The position numbers were made by a program, and so were the translations under genes. This document shows positions 23,965 to 31,235 of a stretch of DNA of 32,585 nucleotides, one piece after another. How positions within the stretch are numbered: the first letter of the stretch is position 1; the number at the start of each line of letters is the position of its first letter. This DNA is from Deltaproteobacteria bacterium (GTDB lineage Bacteria > Desulfobacterota > Desulfobacteria > Desulfobacterales > SURF-15). The DNA lies in NCBI GenBank assembly GCA_019309565.1, contig JAFDFZ010000083.1, positions 1 through 32,585 on the forward strand, written 5' to 3'. The notes beneath the pieces were generated by a model that did no database searches, had not been told where the DNA came from, and saw nothing but the letters and a program-made list of their open reading frames with translations.

Positions 23965-25148
23965 GAGCGATAGTCGGCGTTGACCCTGATATAATCGATT
24001 GAAAAATCACATGTGAGCACGGAAAACTCATCGGTGCCCATGTTCAGATCGATTCGCATGGTATATTCTGGTTGCCGTAAAACTTTTGTTGCTTTTGCCT
24101 CTGCATCGTCTCCGCACCGAACCCCGTTTTTGACCAGCATGACATCGTCAAAATAAACATCGATTCGATCCTGATTCACGGGAACACCGGATCTTCCAAC
24201 GGCCGCCATGATTCTGCCCCAGTTGGCATCTTCTGCAAAAAGCGCTGTCTTCACAAGCGGTGAGTGCGCCACCGTAAAAGCGATGGTTTCAGCATGGTTT
24301 TCAGACAGGGCTCCTTTTACCGATACTTCAACAAGCTTGGTGGCTCCCTCGGCATCTGAGATCAACATCCGTGCCAGCTTTCCCAATACACTATCCATCA
24401 CTTCCTGGAAATATTCTTTGTCTGCAGCGGTTTTGACTTCAGCTTTCGACATGCCGTTTGCCAGCAGAAGCACCGTGTCATTGGTGCTGGTATCACCATC
24501 AACGGTAATCCGGTTGAAAGATCGACTAACGGCTCTTGATAAGATGTCTTGAAGCGTCTGCCGGGATGCTCGAATATCCGTGGCAACAAAGCACAGCATG
24601 GTGGCCATATCGGGTCTAATCATTCCAGCGCCTTTTACCACGCCCGTCACCGTATACGCCTCTTCATCGATGGCGCCTGTCTCAGATACTATTTTCGGAA
24701 CCGTATCTGTGGTCATTATGGACTCTGCAAATTCTGAAAATCCATCCGCACGAAGCGATTCGACCAGTGCAGGTATAGCAGCTTCAATTTTGTCGATCGG
24801 AAGGGGGGTTCCGATAACTCCGGTTGATGCCACCATTACCAGTTCTTGTGGGATATCGAGGCCGGATGCTGTGGATCGGGCCATGGCATCGGCGGCATGC
24901 ATTCCCTTCTGCCCTGTGCAGCAGTTGGCATTGCCGCTGTTGGCGATAATTGCCTGGCATCTGCCAAGGGATATTCGCTCCATGTCCAGCAACACCGGTG
25001 CGGCTTTTACTCTGTTTTGGGTAAAAACCCCTGCCACAATCGCCGGTGTTTCAGAAAAAATAAGACCCAAGTCTTTTTTACCGTCTTTTTTGATTCCAGC
25101 AGCGATACCAGCTGCTTTAAACCCAGAACATGTGAATTTATCCGTCAT
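23961..25148 (-). CDS. argJ: Bifunctional glutamate N-acetyltransferase/amino-acid acetyltransferase ArgJ
   Basis: A 395-residue enzyme of arginine synthesis. It moves the acetyl group from N-acetylornithine to glutamate and can also use acetyl-CoA. It is made as a precursor that cleaves itself between Ala182 and Thr183 in KGAGMIRPDMATMLC; Thr183 becomes the nucleophile. Other signatures are ANSGNANCCTGQKG and GVIGTPLP, with the C-terminal IRVNADYRS. Length is normal. The rluF-like gene overlaps its end. Upstream, between fumB and argJ, is a TTAAGCC/GGCTTAA hairpin (25250-25267). Other arg genes are not in the window. Confidence 0.96.
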   Translation of the reverse strand: MTDKFTCSGFKAAGIAAGIKKDGKKDLGLIFSETPAIVAGVFTQNRVKAAPVLLDMERISLGRCQAIIANSGNANCCTGQKGMHAADAMARSTASGLDIPQELVMVASTGVIGTPLPIDKIEAAIPALVESLRADGFSEFAESIMTTDTVPKIVSETGAIDEEAYTVTGVVKGAGMIRPDMATMLCFVATDIRASRQTLQDILSRAVSRSFNRITVDGDTSTNDTVLLLANGMSKAEVKTAADKEYFQEVMDSVLGKLARMLISDAEGATKLVEVSVKGALSENHAETIAFTVAHSPLVKTALFAEDANWGRIMAAVGRSGVPVNQDRIDVYFDDVMLVKNGVRCGDDAEAKATKVLRQPEYTMRIDLNMGTDEFSVLTCDFSIDYIRVNADYRS

Positions 25149-25249
25149 TTTGATTCCTTCCAGTAAAGCTTATTCCTCATTGACTGTTCAGTTTTAAGTT
25201 TAACTTGTCCAAGGTTGACCTGTGCATAAAACATTAAAGACTGCTTAGC

Positions 25250-25267
25250 TTAAGCCGTTTGGCTTAA
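25250..25267 (-). terminator. Hairpin between the fumarase-type genes and argJ
   Basis: TTAAGCC (25250-25256), 4-nt loop, GGCTTAA (25261-25267): a perfect 7-bp stem just after the fumarase beta stop on the minus strand. The sequence after it has no long T-run, so termination would be partial at best. Confidence 0.4.
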
Positions 25268-25282
25268 ATCATACAAGAAACA

Positions 25283-25966
25283 TCAAAGCATCTCTTCGCT
25301 CGCAGAGGTCACCTCGCCGACTCTCTTCAGGGCAGGCTGGGGCAAACCGTTGTAAAGGGGTAGAAATTTTTCGTTAATCTCTTTATTCGCCTGTTCAAAA
25401 AGGCTTTCTCCATTGGCATCGCATTCTACTAAAAATGGCCCGAAATTTCGAACCTCCAATATCCACATGGCCTGGGCAAGTCCTAACTCCTGCTTCCAGA
25501 CCACGTCTTTTACGCCCAAAATACCCCGGCCGTATATGGCACCCAGACCGTATCCGACCGTTGTGAGATAAATGGCACCGTTTGGTTTAAATGCGGCTTT
25601 ATATATATCCGATGACATGCCCCCCTTGCCGATGACCACCCTGATATTGAACCGTTTGAGAAATTCCGGCATGTACTTGGCGAATCGAAAGCTGGCTGTC
25701 GCCGTAACCGAGGGCACACGGTACACGCCCGGTGCGGTTTCGGAAATGGCCGGCGAGCAATGAAAGGTGGCACCGCCAAGGGCCTGAATATCTATGGGAA
25801 GATCGATTTTTTTTTCGAAGATTTGCCGATACAGCCCTTCACGGCCTGTAAAGACCAAACCGTTTAGGAAAACCGCATCCCCAAGGGCAAGAGATTTACT
25901 GTCCGCTTCGCTAAGAGGCAGTGTTATATTTACCTCGCGTATGTTTTTCGTATTGTGATCCGCCAT
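25283..25966 (-). CDS. Class I fumarase/tartrate dehydratase-type hydratase, beta subunit (divergent)
   Basis: A 227-residue protein of the fumarase C-terminal (swivel-like) domain family. It retains GDAVFLNGLVFTGREGLY, HCSPAI, VVIGKGGMS and the late KDVVWKQELGLAQAMWILEVRNFGPFLVECD. However, the canonical GPTTSxRMD substrate segment reads SVTATASFRFAKYMP instead. GGAGGAG selects the ATG at 25966, although the frame is open to 26089 and overlaps the alpha gene. It is 16 bp downstream of the alpha subunit, so the two form one enzyme. The unusual active-site segment makes a substrate other than fumarate possible, for example a tartrate- or mesaconate-like acid. Confidence 0.85.
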   Translation of the reverse strand: MADHNTKNIREVNITLPLSEADSKSLALGDAVFLNGLVFTGREGLYRQIFEKKIDLPIDIQALGGATFHCSPAISETAPGVYRVPSVTATASFRFAKYMPEFLKRFNIRVVIGKGGMSSDIYKAAFKPNGAIYLTTVGYGLGAIYGRGILGVKDVVWKQELGLAQAMWILEVRNFGPFLVECDANGESLFEQANKEINEKFLPLYNGLPQPALKRVGEVTSASEEML

Positions 25967-25982
25967 TGGCAGGCTCCTCCTT

Positions 25983-26912
25983 TTACTCGATTGTATCGCG
26001 CCGGTAGTATTGGGTAAACCACATGGGATCTTCCCGCCAGGAAACGGTATTGTCTGAAAACACACGGGCGGTCTTTCTTCTTTGTGCATAGCAAAAATGC
26101 TGAATACTTACCGGCATTCCACCCGTATGGGCATAGGCCACCTCGATATGAACATCCAAAACAGCCGAGTTTCCGGGAAACCCCATGGGACCGAAACCCG
26201 CTTTATTGCCAAGAGCGGTAAGTTCCGTTTCAAGCGCGGCAATTTGCGGGTCAGGGTTTCGGTCTCCAACCATGCGCAAACAGGCCGCTTCTTTTGCCAG
26301 GCGCACACAGACATCCTTGGTTCCGCCAACGCCTATACCTATAACCACAGGCTGGCAGGACATGCCTCTTCGGAGAAACTCGGCCAGGCAGTCAAGGAAA
26401 AACCGTTTCAGCCCCCCGATACCATCGGCAGGAAAAAGCATGCGATAGTCAGCCCCAAACAACCCTCCCTTGTGGACCACCGTAAGGTCAAGCCAGTCGG
26501 CCTCCGGCTCGAAGCTATAATCCACGGTGGGTGCGTGGATGCCTACGTTATTGTTATAGTCTTTTCTGGAAAAAGGGTGAACGCGGTTGGGCCTGAGGGG
26601 GATGCCATTTGTGGTATCGGCGGTTGCACGCCGAAGCATTTTTTCCAGCAAGACCATACCCCCTTCAATTTTCGCTTCGTTTCCGATTTTTGCATAATAC
26701 CGCGGCAACCCCGTATCTGCACACATGGGACGATTATCTTTTATGGCAGCCTTATAGTTTTCCAGTATTTTGATCAATACGTATCGAGACAGTTCATGGG
26801 TTTCTTTCTCCTTCATCCGCTCGATTTCTTTTTCAACATCGCGGGGAATTTCTATGGCAGCTTTTACATTTAACTCCCGTGCGGTTTGAAGGATCGTATC
26901 GGCTTTTATCAT
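25983..26912 (-). CDS. Class I fumarase/tartrate dehydratase-type hydratase, alpha subunit (divergent)
   Basis: A 309-residue [4Fe-4S] hydro-lyase subunit. Three Cys at the positions of the cluster ligands are visible: Cys64 (MCADTGLP), Cys186 (SCQPVVIGIGVGGTKD) and Cys274 (HFCYAQRRKTAR). The usual KGxGSEN substrate motif is replaced by HKGGLFGADYRMLFPADG, matching the divergence of the beta subunit. The reaction class (reversible water addition to an unsaturated dicarboxylate) is safe; the substrate is open. A near-consensus promoter lies upstream at 26993-27021. Gene order alpha-beta-argJ-rluF is probably at least partly co-transcribed. Confidence 0.88.
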   Translation of the reverse strand: MIKADTILQTARELNVKAAIEIPRDVEKEIERMKEKETHELSRYVLIKILENYKAAIKDNRPMCADTGLPRYYAKIGNEAKIEGGMVLLEKMLRRATADTTNGIPLRPNRVHPFSRKDYNNNVGIHAPTVDYSFEPEADWLDLTVVHKGGLFGADYRMLFPADGIGGLKRFFLDCLAEFLRRGMSCQPVVIGIGVGGTKDVCVRLAKEAACLRMVGDRNPDPQIAALETELTALGNKAGFGPMGFPGNSAVLDVHIEVAYAHTGGMPVSIQHFCYAQRRKTARVFSDNTVSWREDPMWFTQYYRRDTIE

Positions 26913-26992
26913 TACTTCGTCCTTTCAACTAAAATAAGCCATTGGCGTTTTCGGGAAAATACTGCTTGAACCCAGAACAACCATTAAAAACA

Positions 26993-27021
26993 ATCATATC
27001 CACAGCACCAGCGGTTGTCAA
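26993..27021 (-). promoter_or_regulatory. Near-consensus promoter of the fumarase-type operon
   Basis: On the minus strand TTGACA (27016-27021), 17-bp spacer, TATGAT (26993-26998). The predicted leader is about 75 nt to the ATG at 26912. It has no CCGAGAATTGCT element upstream, although the divergent promoter at 27093 does. Confidence 0.78.
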
Positions 27022-27057
27022 CATGAAGAAGCCGGGGATTTATGCGTTTAATATCTC

Positions 27058-27079
27058 ACAGCTTTGTGAGCTGTTTTTT
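27058..27079 (+). terminator. Rho-independent terminator-like hairpin between two divergent promoters
   Basis: ACAGCT (27058-27063), TTGTG loop, AGCTGT (27069-27074), continuing into a six-T run. It has the form of a plus-strand intrinsic terminator but no plus-strand gene lies before it. It sits between the minus promoter at 27016 and the plus promoter at 27093 and may insulate them. Confidence 0.55.
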
Positions 27080-27092
27080 AACAACGGGGTCA

Positions 27093-27151
27093 CCGAGAAT
27101 TGCTGGTGAGGTGCCTCTTTGTTTGACAATAAGGTAAAATGAAAGTATGCT
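27093..27151 (+). promoter_or_regulatory. Promoter with CCGAGAATTGCT element (copy C), no adjacent gene
   Basis: CCGAGAATTGCT (27093-27104), 18 bp, TTGACA (27123-27128), 17 bp, TATGCT (27146-27151). The next plus-strand gene, csp, starts 538 bp later. The transcript may therefore be a long csp leader or a separate small RNA. Confidence 0.72.
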
Positions 27152-27688
27152 AGATTCATTTAAACGGCTAATACCATTGCCGTGGGAGATTAAGGTATAA
27201 CAACCGCTGGGGTAATCGATCTGCAGCCGATGGCTTTTGGCAGTAAACAGGAAATTCGTCAATACCGTAACCACCAGTTAAAATGTGAACCGGTTTTTGC
27301 CATTCCTGGTACCTGGAGAAGTCTTTGACACCATTCCTTTTCGGACAGAATAGAACAAGATCGAATGTCTTTCGGCAACTTTCGAGCCGAAAGGAACAGA
27401 AATAAGGCCAGGCATTGGGTGCGCATAAAGAAGTGAATCTCACCTGTTACGAGAGCAGACGATCCATGAACCGAAACAGCGAGCCCTATCGAATTGCGGT
27501 TTTGCACACCCCTTCGTGGATTCAAAAGGGCGAGCGTATTCCCCTTAAGCTTGTCGAAGCAATTGGGCTTCGCCATCGGCTACGACCCAACAAGGTGCAG
27601 ATCCCGCTTTAACGATGCTGCAGGCTCTTCAATGTCGTTTTATTAAAAGCGCACTAAAAATAATAATAAACAAAGGGGGCAAGGAATC
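27152..27688 (+). other. Gene-free transcribed stretch before csp; possible leader or small RNA
   Basis: Short open frames here on both strands have no recognisable domain or good start signals. Two hairpins are visible: CTGC-AGCC-GAT-GGCT...GGCAG at 27221-27243 and CTTTCGG/CCGAAAG at 27369-27393. A GAAG/CTTC stem lies near 27557-27572. No known RNA family is recognised. Confidence 0.35.
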
Positions 27689-27889
27689 ATGGCAAGTGGA
27701 ACCGTAAAATGGTATGATGAAAAAAAGGGGTATGGCTTTATCAGCAAAGATGATGGTGGGGAATTATTTTTTCATCGATCCGCCATAAGAGAAGCCGGGT
27801 ATAAAAAGCTTGAAGAAGGTGAAAGAGTTACCTTCGATATTCAGCAAAGCGACAGAGGCCCTAAGGCCATCGATATTTACAGGGAATAA
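27689..27889 (+). CDS. Cold-shock domain protein
   Basis: A 66-residue CspA-type OB-fold protein that binds single-stranded RNA/DNA and acts as an RNA chaperone. RNP1 is KGYGFI (13-18) and RNP2 is LFFHRS (26-31); the rest is the usual five-strand barrel ending AIDIYRE. AAGGA lies upstream of the ATG. A long leader from the promoter at 27123 is possible, in line with the structured leaders of some csp genes. The aldo/keto reductase gene follows after 7 bp. Confidence 0.95.
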   Translation: MASGTVKWYDEKKGYGFISKDDGGELFFHRSAIREAGYKKLEEGERVTFDIQQSDRGPKAIDIYRE

Positions 27890-27896
27890 ACGAGCA

Positions 27897-28832
27897 GTGA
27901 ACAACTCATCTTCCGGCGGTATTCCAACCCGAGCTCTGGGCAATACCGGGGAAAAAGTTTCCATCTTAAGCCTGGGAGGCGCGCACATCGGATTGATTAG
28001 GGATGACAGCGAATCGATCAGGTTGATGCATGCAGCCATCGATGAAGGCATTACCTTTTTCGACAACTCATGGGATTATCACGAAGGGAGAAGCGAAGAA
28101 CTCATGGGCCGCGCGCTGGCAGTAGATGGGGTTCGAAAAAAGGTTTTTCTGATGACGAAATGCTGTGAAAGGGACTACGCGGGTTCGATGCAGAACCTGG
28201 AACAGAGCCTGCGGCGATTGAGGACGGATTACCTGGACCTGTGGCAGTTTCACGAGATCATATACGACAACGATCCAGACTGGATTTTCGAAAAGGGTGC
28301 CATCAAGGCGGCAATGGAGGCTAAAGAGGCCGGAAAGGTTCGCTTCATCGGTTTCACCGGACATAAAGACCCTCGTATTCATCTGAAGATGCTCGACAAA
28401 CCATACCAGTGGGATGCCGTACAGATGCCGATAAACGTTATGGATGCACACTTTCAAAGCTTCCAGAAGCAAGTCGTTCCTGTCTGTTTGCAGCGGGGAA
28501 TCGGTGTTATCGGGATGAAAAGCTTGGGCGGCGGACGTCCGGCGGGAGTCATTCCAAGCGAAGCTGGGGTCTCTGCAAAGCGATGCATTCGTTATGCACT
28601 CAGCCAACCGATTTCAACCCTTGTGGTGGGAATGAAATCGATGGCGGATCTGGAACAGAATGTGTCGATCGCAAGAGATTTTTCGCCGATGGATGTGGCC
28701 GAGCAACAGGAACTATTGCAAGAGGTGAGGGATGTGGCTGCAGACGGCAGGTTCGAGCGTTTCAAAACTTCAAAACAGTTTGACGGCCCCTACCATCGGA
28801 AACAGCACGGTTTTCCGTTGGATGTCACGTGA
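27897..28832 (+). CDS. Aldo/keto reductase
   Basis: A 311-residue NAD(P)H-dependent oxidoreductase with the AKR (TIM-barrel) fold. The catalytic tetrad is visible: Asp56 and Tyr61 (FFDNSWDYHEGRSEE), Lys88 (LMTKCC) and His119 (LWQFHEI). Later segments GFTGHKDP and SKRCIRYALSQPISTLVVGM complete the cofactor-binding end. There is no C-terminal ferredoxin domain as in some anaerobe AKRs. The frame is open back into csp to 27810, but the GTG at 27897 just after the csp stop gives the normal family start (TRALGNTGEKVSILSLGG). The substrate is unknown. The 3' end overlaps the antisense HicB remnant. Confidence 0.88.
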   Translation: MNNSSSGGIPTRALGNTGEKVSILSLGGAHIGLIRDDSESIRLMHAAIDEGITFFDNSWDYHEGRSEELMGRALAVDGVRKKVFLMTKCCERDYAGSMQNLEQSLRRLRTDYLDLWQFHEIIYDNDPDWIFEKGAIKAAMEAKEAGKVRFIGFTGHKDPRIHLKMLDKPYQWDAVQMPINVMDAHFQSFQKQVVPVCLQRGIGVIGMKSLGGGRPAGVIPSEAGVSAKRCIRYALSQPISTLVVGMKSMADLEQNVSIARDFSPMDVAEQQELLQEVRDVAADGRFERFKTSKQFDGPYHRKQHGFPLDVT

Positions 28833-29096
28833 TGTCCGGGCAGGTGAAGCCTTGGCAGACATCTGGGCTGTTAAGGGGATGGCATGACATCCTTTGCGGA
28901 CGGGTGATGGGAAGGGAAAATCAAGGCTATCGGCAATGATGCCTGCAACAGCTTCTTCCAGGCAGTCACGGGCTTCCTTCAATGCATCGGAAAGGGTTTT
29001 GGCATCAGTGGCGGCAAATGGGATATCCGGGAATGTCACCAGGAAAAAGCCGCCTGTATCTTTTTTTATTTTAGCAGGATATACAAACTGGAACAT
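28770..29096 (-). pseudogene. HicB-type antitoxin remnant lacking the DNA-binding C-terminus
   Basis: A 108-residue frame whose first 80-85 residues match the HicB RNase H-like domain: YPAKIKKDTGGFFLVTFPDIPFAATDAKTLSDALKEARDCLEEAV, then FPFPSPVRKGCHAIPLTAQMSAKAS. Similarity ends where the frame enters the antisense of the aldo/keto reductase 3' end; the last 24 residues (ARTSRDIQRK onward) look random and replace the usual helix-turn-helix. No HicA toxin gene is found on either side. It is probably a truncated orphan. A short functional HicB-like protein cannot be excluded, as the start and AAGG upstream are intact. Confidence 0.7.
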
Positions 29097-29151
29097 CTAT
29101 TTACCTTCTCATTCTATATCACTTTTTTTAAGACCGAGATCTGCAAGAATC

Positions 29152-30681
29152 TTATTTAATCGGTATTTTCCTTTTGCGCCTGATCAAAAAGATCACTCCC
29201 ACAATCGTTAAAATGAAAAACGCAAGTGAAATGGGTCTTGTAAAGAAGATAGTGACATCGCCACCCGAGATCAAAAGCGCCTGTCGAATTTTTCTCTCAA
29301 ACAACGGGCCCAGAAAGAAGGCCACGATGACGGTGGGAAGATTGATCTGCAACTTTGTGAAAATGTAGCCTAAAATACCGAAACAGAACATCATAAAGAT
29401 ATCAAATATACTGCTTTGAAATACATAGGAGCCGATTACGCTGAATATCAGTATAGAGCTGAATAAAATGGGCTTCGGGATACTGGTGACCTTGCGGACA
29501 TATCGTATAAAGAAATTCCCAACCAGGAAGGTGTAAAAGTTGCTGATGAGAAGCACGGTGAACAGCCCGTAAAGCAGAGGTGCATTTTGCTGCATGAACA
29601 TGGGCCCCGGGGTCAGTCCCTTGATCATAAAACCTCCCAGAATGAGGGCCGCTGCCAGGTTTCCCGGAATTCCCAGTGTGACCAGCGGCACCAGGTTGGG
29701 GCCTACCACCGCATTGTTGCCGGCTTCACAGGAAGCGATTCCTTCCAGCGAACCCTTACCAAACAGCTCGGGGTGCTTTGAGGCGCGTTTGGCTGAGATG
29801 TAGCTTAAATATGCCGCAACTGTGGTGCCGATTCCCGGTATGATCCCCATGGCAGAGCCGATTCCCGTTGAGCGAAATATAGTTCTAAGGGTCCCTTTAA
29901 ATTCCTGTAAGGTTACCCGGTGGTTTGAGTCTTTGGATTCTGCATGCCGGTTTTTCGCATCTTTAACACCTGTAAGAGCGGAAGATTTCTGGTCGTTCTT
30001 TTTCACCACATCCAGCTCGATCTGTCTTAATACCTCTGAAAATGCCAGAAGCCCGATTACCATGGGCATGATTTGAAACCCGTCGCTAAGCTCGATGATG
30101 CCGAATTCAAGTCGCGGCGTTCCCTCCATTGGATCGAGGCCCACGGTGCCCAGAATCAAACCGATGCCTGTGGCCATAACCCCTTTGATGGCATCTTCTG
30201 TGGCCGCAACACTGATAATAATTAGAGAGAAGAAAACGATCATCGTATATTCAGGCGGACCGATTTTAAGGGCAACCAGAGCAACCGGGGCGGCTAAAAA
30301 AATCAGCACCAGATCGCTGCAGGTATCCCCGATGGTGGAAGCATACAGGGCCATCTTAAGCGCCTTTCCACTCTTGCGCTGCCGGGTCAGTGGGTAGCCG
30401 TCGAGGCTGGTGACCATGGCCTGAGGGGTACCGGGTATGTTGAACAGGATGGCCGGAACCGATCCGCCGAAATTCCCGCCTTTTGAAAGCCCCATAAGCA
30501 TTGCAATTCCTGCGATGGGGTTTAAATAAAAGGTAAACGGCAACAGTAAAACAATGGCCATGTTGTCCGTCAAACCGGGTATCGCCCCCATCAGCATGCC
30601 GAAGGAGACACCAAAAAAGGACCAGAACAGATTATCCCAGGCCAGCACCATGCTAAGCCCGGCCAGTATGTTTTCAAGCAT
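29152..30681 (-). CDS. tctA: Tripartite tricarboxylate transporter large membrane subunit TctA (system 2)
   Basis: A 509-residue multi-helix permease, only moderately similar to the TctA of system 1. Signatures are GAIPGLTDNMAIVLLLPFTFYL, LFNIPGTPQAMVTSLDGYPL, IIPGIGTTVAAYLSYISAK and NAVVGPNLVPLVTLGIPGN. A hydrophilic insertion (about 235-262, KKNDQKSSALTGVKDAKNRH) lies in the central cytosolic loop and is absent from system 1. The gene is last in a tctC-tctB-tctA operon, 14 bp after tctB. Confidence 0.94.
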   Translation of the reverse strand: MLENILAGLSMVLAWDNLFWSFFGVSFGMLMGAIPGLTDNMAIVLLLPFTFYLNPIAGIAMLMGLSKGGNFGGSVPAILFNIPGTPQAMVTSLDGYPLTRQRKSGKALKMALYASTIGDTCSDLVLIFLAAPVALVALKIGPPEYTMIVFFSLIIISVAATEDAIKGVMATGIGLILGTVGLDPMEGTPRLEFGIIELSDGFQIMPMVIGLLAFSEVLRQIELDVVKKNDQKSSALTGVKDAKNRHAESKDSNHRVTLQEFKGTLRTIFRSTGIGSAMGIIPGIGTTVAAYLSYISAKRASKHPELFGKGSLEGIASCEAGNNAVVGPNLVPLVTLGIPGNLAAALILGGFMIKGLTPGPMFMQQNAPLLYGLFTVLLISNFYTFLVGNFFIRYVRKVTSIPKPILFSSILIFSVIGSYVFQSSIFDIFMMFCFGILGYIFTKLQINLPTVIVAFFLGPLFERKIRQALLISGGDVTIFFTRPISLAFFILTIVGVIFLIRRKRKIPIK

Positions 30682-30695
30682 ATGCTACACCTCTG

Positions 30696-31133
30696 TCAAT
30701 AAATCATTCCCTTGGGCAGCGGGAAACTGAGCATCCTTTCAATCACGAAGTAGATGAAGAAAAGGATACCTGAGGGAATGAGAACGATCTTTGTCAAGCT
30801 TCGCATACCGAAAAAATAAAGAAACCCCATGATGGCAAGAAAGCTGCTGGTAAAATACCCGAGCACGTCTATTAATGCGATGTAGATGAGAAAAAAAACA
30901 GCGGTCATCAGAGCCTTGTGAATGCCTTTTCTGTCCGAAAAGCGTATTCTAGGGCCCTTATCGGGCGTCCGTCGCGTTGCGATCAGCAGGATTGCGGGAA
31001 TCAGGATGAAAAAAATGACCAGTCGGGGAAAAAATTTCGGTGCGTTTCCCACAATGTGATGGGGGATGGCGTAAAGCCACACGATGATACAAAAAAGGAT
31101 CAATGCAACACCAAGTTTCTGGTCGTTGTTCAT
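30696..31133 (-). CDS. tctB: Tripartite tricarboxylate transporter small membrane subunit TctB (system 2)
   Basis: A 145-residue protein with four predicted membrane helices (VALILFCIIVWLYAI, FFPRLVIFFILIPAILLI, ALMTAVFFLIYIALIDVLGYF and IVLIPSGILFFIYFVI) and a short basic loop between helices 2 and 3. It is shorter than TctB of system 1 but of normal family form. It is encoded between tctC and tctA. Confidence 0.87.
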   Translation of the reverse strand: MNNDQKLGVALILFCIIVWLYAIPHHIVGNAPKFFPRLVIFFILIPAILLIATRRTPDKGPRIRFSDRKGIHKALMTAVFFLIYIALIDVLGYFTSSFLAIMGFLYFFGMRSLTKIVLIPSGILFFIYFVIERMLSFPLPKGMIY

Positions 31134-31187
31134 TTCCCTATGCCTCCAGTTTGAAGTTCAGGGTTTAAAGAAGAAAATTTGTAGCAG

Positions 31188-31225
31188 GGGAGAAGAGAGG
31201 GCAAGGGCTGCCGCGCTCTTCTCCC
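31188..31225 (-). other. Strong hairpin between tctC and tctB (system 2)
   Basis: GGGAGAAGAG (31188-31197) and CTCTTCTCCC (31216-31225) form a perfect 10-bp stem with an inner GGCA/TGCC stem, starting 11 bp after the tctC stop on the minus strand. It has the same position as the hairpin at 21612 in system 1 but an unrelated sequence. Confidence 0.65.
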
Positions 31226-31235
31226 GATTGTTCGG

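Noticed and set aside
26082..26873. 263-residue plus-strand frame
   Set aside because: It lies entirely antisense to the fumarase alpha gene, which has clear cluster-ligand motifs; no domain on the plus strand.
27259..27612. Overlapping short frames on both strands before csp
   Set aside because: The 105-residue minus and 65-residue plus frames overlap each other, have no start signals and no domain; the stretch is described as gene-free.
29103..29165. Fragment on the minus strand reading KYRLNKILADLGLKKSDIE before a stop, resembling a DUF1127-like tail
   Set aside because: It has no start codon, is preceded by an in-frame TGA and overlaps the tctA end in another frame; the similarity is too short to be trusted.
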